Shown one piece after another: positions 6,853-9,253 of a stretch of DNA of 9,253 nucleotides (position 1 is its first letter; each line of letters starts with the position of its first letter). The position numbers and the translations under genes were made by a program. The notes under the pieces are model-generated. The model did no database searches. It was not told the origin of the DNA and was given only the letters and a program-made list of their open reading frames with translations. This DNA comes from Candidatus Nealsoniibacteriota bacterium (GTDB lineage: Bacteria > Patescibacteriota > Minisyncoccia > Minisyncoccales > PWPS01), in the NCBI GenBank assembly GCA_003561025.1, contig PWII01000069.1, forward strand, positions 1 to 9,253. The letters run 5' to 3'.

Positions 6853-8415
6853 ATGAAATATAAAATTAGCTTATTTATATTATTATGTATTTTCGGTCTT
6901 ACACGCTGTGATAAAGGATTGGATCTTATACCCACCGGTACGGTTTCTGAAGCGATTTTCTGGACAAGTGAAAGAGATGCGGAACTGGCTGTAAATTCTG
7001 CCTATCGTGAACTGGACAATTTCGGAATGGTACAGTTGGATGCAGTTACAGATATTGCAATGCATGCTCCCTCAGGCCCACAGACTCTGTATGATGTTGC
7101 CGTTGGTACGATCGACCCCACAAATACCGCTATCAGAAATTACTGGAGGCAATATTGGAGGGGAATGAGAAAAGCAAATGATCCGATCAACAATATAGAC
7201 CGGATTGAAGAAGGCAGGCCGGCTTATCTTGAAAGGCTTAAATCTGAGGCCCGTTTCCTGCGTGCCTATTACCTGACCCAGCTTACCAGCTTCTGGGGTG
7301 ATGTTCCACTTATAACTGCACCATTAAAAGTGGGAGAACAACCCAGCCGGACTGATAAGGATATTGTTGTTGATTTTATCATTAATGAACTGGATGATAT
7401 CACCAGCAACAACAGCCTTCCTTTAAGTTATAGTGGAAGTGACGTAGGCCGGGCTACTCACGGCGCTGCACTGGCATTGAAAACAAGGGTGGCGTTGCGT
7501 AATGAAAGGTGGGCTATAGCACGTAATGCTGCAAAAGAGGTAATTGATCTGGGGATTTATGAATTATACCCCGACTACCAGAAACTTTTCTGGTATGAAG
7601 GTCAGAACTCCAGTGAGATAATTTTTGACCGGCAATATGCAATAGGATATAGCACACATAATCCCTTTGGCAGGTCCTCTCCAACACTTGGCGGTGGTTC
7701 GGCAATTGACCCGATCCGGCATCTGAAATTGTACCATGAACGGATCGAGCCTGAGGATCCTGATACTTATCCAGATTCATACATGTATGAAGGACTTGAT
7801 CCCCGTTGGGGGTATAATGTGTATTATACCGGTTCAACCCTGCCAAATGGAGTGCCATTCAACTCCTGGCCCAGTAGTCCTACACAGGACGCAGTGGGAA
7901 GTACAGAGTTTACGAACCAGTACGGTTTTAATGTTGCAAAATGGATTGACTTTGAGAGCGATGGAGCTAACCCATCAAATTCAACAATAAATTTTATTCT
8001 TATACGGTATGCTGATGTCCTTCTCATGTATGCCGAAGCAAAAATAGAGCTGAATGAGATTGACCAGTCAGTTTACGATGCAATAAATGAAGTCCGCCAG
8101 CGTCCGACCGTTGATATGCCGCCTATTACGCCTGATAAGACTCAGGGTGAACTCAGGCAAATACTTCGCAGGGAGCGCACGATTGAATTTCCCTGGGAAG
8201 GAATTCGCATCCACGATATGAATCGCTGGAGAATTGGCGAAGATAAGACCGGACTGGTTGAAGGAATGTGGTTTAGAGATGAAGGAAGTGGTGAATGGAG
8301 AGTTTTTAACAGGGGGCTGACACGCCAGCACAGATCCGACAGGGATTACCTCTGGCCAATACCTCAGGAGGAGTACGAGGTTAATCCGAATATCGGTCAA
8401 AACCCTAATTATTAA
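6853..8415 (+). CDS. SusD/RagB-family surface glycan-binding lipoprotein
   Basis: A 520-residue SusD-like lipoprotein that binds glycan at the cell surface and caps the SusC barrel. Residues 1-18 form a lipoprotein signal with lipobox L-T-R-C; Cys19 would be lipidated, and the acidic/basic CDKGLD start is compatible with surface export. The SusD-like N-terminal part includes SEARFLRAYYLTQLTSFWGD (131-150) followed by VPLIT, the family's conserved helix and GDVPLIT turn. The C-terminal SusD_RagB region (PF07980) shows LIRYADVLLMYAEA near residues 382-395, and LRRERTIEFPWEGIRIHDM near 435-453 followed by NRWR. It ends with the usual LWPIPQEEYEVNPN. The gene is intact and of normal size. It lies 23 nt behind the SusC gene and just before a strong hairpin, so it is probably the last gene of the operon. 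Ligand not predictable. Confidence 0.96.
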   Translation: MKYKISLFILLCIFGLTRCDKGLDLIPTGTVSEAIFWTSERDAELAVNSAYRELDNFGMVQLDAVTDIAMHAPSGPQTLYDVAVGTIDPTNTAIRNYWRQYWRGMRKANDPINNIDRIEEGRPAYLERLKSEARFLRAYYLTQLTSFWGDVPLITAPLKVGEQPSRTDKDIVVDFIINELDDITSNNSLPLSYSGSDVGRATHGAALALKTRVALRNERWAIARNAAKEVIDLGIYELYPDYQKLFWYEGQNSSEIIFDRQYAIGYSTHNPFGRSSPTLGGGSAIDPIRHLKLYHERIEPEDPDTYPDSYMYEGLDPRWGYNVYYTGSTLPNGVPFNSWPSSPTQDAVGSTEFTNQYGFNVAKWIDFESDGANPSNSTINFILIRYADVLLMYAEAKIELNEIDQSVYDAINEVRQRPTVDMPPITPDKTQGELRQILRRERTIEFPWEGIRIHDMNRWRIGEDKTGLVEGMWFRDEGSGEWRVFNRGLTRQHRSDRDYLWPIPQEEYEVNPNIGQNPNY

Positions 8416-8513
8416 TTATTACAGTTTTGATATATCTGGGGTTACATATTTTTAAGGTTGAAATTCACCACAATGAATAAGCTTTGCTTCAATTTAAGAG
8501 GTTGTATATCATA

Positions 8514-8560
8514 GTTATAGGGCTGCCACCGGTCATTAAATTGGTGGTAGCCCCTATAAC
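8514..8560 (+). terminator. Long hairpin closing the susC/susD operon, probable terminator
   Basis: GTTATAGGGCTGCCACC (8514-8530) pairs with GGTGGTAGCCCCTATAAC (8543-8560), giving about 17 base pairs with one G-T wobble and one bulged base, around a 12-nt loop. It begins 99 nt after the SusD stop. The following bases, ATTGATATTTTTGG, contain a T-run about 7 nt downstream rather than immediately adjacent. Its symmetry could also make it work in both directions. Confidence 0.62.
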
Positions 8561-8831
8561 ATTGATATTTTTGGGAGAAGTATATAGTAATGACGATACA
8601 ATTGTTGCAGATCTGGTTCCCAGATGATATCTGTAACTTAAAAAAGTAAAATAAAAAAACATCACTTATCAGATGAAAAATACAAAGAAAAAATTAAACG
8701 GCCAATCAAAAGTTGTTGAAGCCTCATTTCAATGAGTTGATGTTGCATCTTCTCTCAGCAGAACTCAAGCTGACTGGTTTATTTCAGTTACTGCAAAGAT
8801 AACCCGGAGTGGGCATAGGACAGAACTTAAG
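8561..8831. other. Gene-poor stretch with a broken open frame before repeat copy 2
   Basis: No intact gene is visible. An ATG at 8673 opens a 20-codon ORF (MKNTKKKLNGQSKVVEASFQ) ending in TGA at 8733. The same frame then stays open, reading VDVASSLSRTQADWFISVTA and on to RTELK, straight into the first micro-ORF of repeat copy 2 at 8832. This could be a decayed gene fused to the repeat by chance, or an AT-rich artefact. A small perfect hairpin, ATCTGG-TTC-CCAGAT, lies at 8611-8625. Confidence 0.3.
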
Positions 8832-8951
8832 ATGTATGAACATCATTTTTATAAAGCCGTCTGGGAAGAGCTTGACAGGCTCATCGAGGTGGCCTAAAAA
8901 CAAAGAAAGGAGGCAGATATGAGAACCAATATTAGGGTGTATGGGCGAGGT
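8832..8951 (+). repeat. 120-bp direct repeat, copy 2, with two micro-ORFs
   Basis: This is the partner of 222-341, same orientation and length, no gaps, 12 differences by my count. The first micro-ORF runs 8832-8897 (21 residues, one substitution D to V relative to copy 1, stop TAA). AAAGGAGG is at 8906-8913, 5 nt before the second ATG at 8919, which opens MRTNIRVYGRGTFK and stops with TAG at 8961-8963, so the peptide tails differ after the repeat ends (14 against 19 residues). Flanking DNA on either side is unrelated to that of copy 1, apart from a short GATATTTAAGT further downstream. The copy sits 195 nt upstream of the Tat lipoprotein gene at 9147; copy 1 sits 45 nt upstream of the Tat isomerase gene. 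Confidence 0.85.
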
Positions 8952-8980
8952 ACGTTCAAGTAGCTCAAAAACAAGTAAAT

Positions 8981-9055
8981 CAAGTGGCATTTGTGCCAAA
9001 TGGACAAAGGATACAAGGTATTCACGTGTGGAGTTAAACCAAATTGGCCACTTTG
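8981..9055. repeat. Inverted repeat AAGTGGC...GCCACTT with related CCAAAT motifs
   Basis: AAGTGGC (8982-8988) is inverted as GCCACTT (9047-9053), 58 nt apart. Nearby are GCCAAATGGAC (8995-9005) and ACCAAATTGGCC (9038-9049), which look like variants of one another. Clustered short related motifs of this kind occur at ends of some insertion sequences (the IS21 type has multiple terminal repeats), but no transposase is present here. They could also be operator sites for the gene at 9147. Confidence 0.3.
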
Positions 9056-9146
9056 AATAGCTTTTGTTCAAAAAACCGGGTGAATTCCGGAGCTAAAATT
9101 TCAATTTGATATTTAAGTTAAAACAAAATACAAAAAACAAGTCAAT

Positions 9147-9253
9147 ATGAAACAAAAACCAAAATCCAGGAGCAGGCGCGAATTTATCGAAGGTGCTGCT
9201 GCATTAGGTGTTCTGGGCGCCATCGGGGCAGGGCATCTTCTCTCTTCATGCAC
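9147..9253 (+). CDS. N-terminus of a Tat-exported lipoprotein, probably a Gfo/Idh/MocA oxidoreductase, partial
   Basis: The first 35 residues are visible before the window ends. They form a twin-arginine signal, S-R-R-E-F-I at 9-14, then a hydrophobic Ala/Gly/Leu stretch (17-32), ending in the lipobox L-S-S-C with Cys35 as the likely lipidation site. This 'RRxFIxGAAA...GAG..LSSC' style of leader is common on secreted Gfo/Idh/MocA sugar oxidoreductases in Bacteroidetes, and the broken homologue upstream makes that a reasonable guess. Other Tat-exported sugar enzymes have similar leaders, so the identity of the mature protein is not proven. No Shine-Dalgarno precedes the ATG; the leader is AAAACAAG-rich. 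Confidence 0.72.
   Translation, partial: MKQKPKSRSRREFIEGAAALGVLGAIGAGHLLSSC

Noticed and set aside
8068..8400. 110-codon reverse-strand open frame inside the SusD-like gene
   Set aside because: It is a shadow of the SusD C-terminal region, which carries strong family motifs on the + strand.
8784..9071. Open frame of 95 codons on the reverse strand spanning repeat copy 2
   Set aside because: It is also open across copy 1, but all ten changed codons between copies alter the amino acid on this strand, whereas the + strand shows mostly silent changes. It has no recognisable motif and no ribosome site.
1..9253. CRISPR array, tRNA or rRNA genes
   Set aside because: I saw no regularly spaced short repeats, no tRNA cloverleaf-like segment and no rRNA-like sequence on either strand; only the two 120-bp repeats and the short leader repeats recur.

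Overview
The window looks like a piece of a Bacteroidetes (Bacteroidota) genome. It has a complete SusC/SusD pair, AT-rich gene leaders mostly without Shine-Dalgarno sequences, and several secreted sugar enzymes with twin-arginine signals. Everything recognisable is on the + strand. I cannot name genus or species.

Layout: (1) 1-95 is the C-terminal end of a DUF1080 / 3-keto-disaccharide hydrolase-type protein. (2) 96-386 is intergenic, with a GC-rich hairpin and copy 1 of a 120-bp direct repeat. (3) 387-1277 is a Tat-exported sugar isomerase/epimerase of the TIM-barrel family. (4) 1355-2021 is a wrecked Gfo/Idh/MocA oxidoreductase: Tat signal and start of the NAD-binding fold, then an internal deletion with frame change, then a C-terminal part with two in-frame stops. 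(5) 2022-2562 holds further decayed coding DNA of unknown identity. (6) 2563-3456 is a secreted PIG-L/LmbE-type zinc deacetylase. (7) 3457-3736 is a leader region with a possible Bacteroidetes promoter, three copies of ACCTAAAAA and a 15-codon ORF. (8) 3737-6829 and 6853-8415 are the susC/susD-like pair, followed by a strong hairpin (8514-8560). (9) 8561-9146 is a gene-poor stretch with repeat copy 2 and short inverted repeats. (10) From 9147 a Tat lipoprotein begins and runs off the window.

Together this reads as part of a polysaccharide/glycoside utilisation locus. SusC/SusD would bind and import a glycan at the outer membrane. The deacetylase could remove N-acetyl groups. The DUF1080 protein, the isomerase and the (now broken) Gfo/Idh/MocA oxidoreductase are families often found together in oxidative, 3-keto-type sugar processing. 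No classical glycoside hydrolase, regulator or sulfatase is visible here, so the substrate cannot be named.

The least explained structure is the pair of 120-bp direct repeats, 8,610 bp apart and about 90% identical. Each carries two tiny in-frame ORFs separated by a conserved AAAGGAGG ribosome-binding site. Differences inside the ORFs are mostly silent, while all three changed linker codons alter the amino acid. Each copy lies upstream of a Tat-signal gene.
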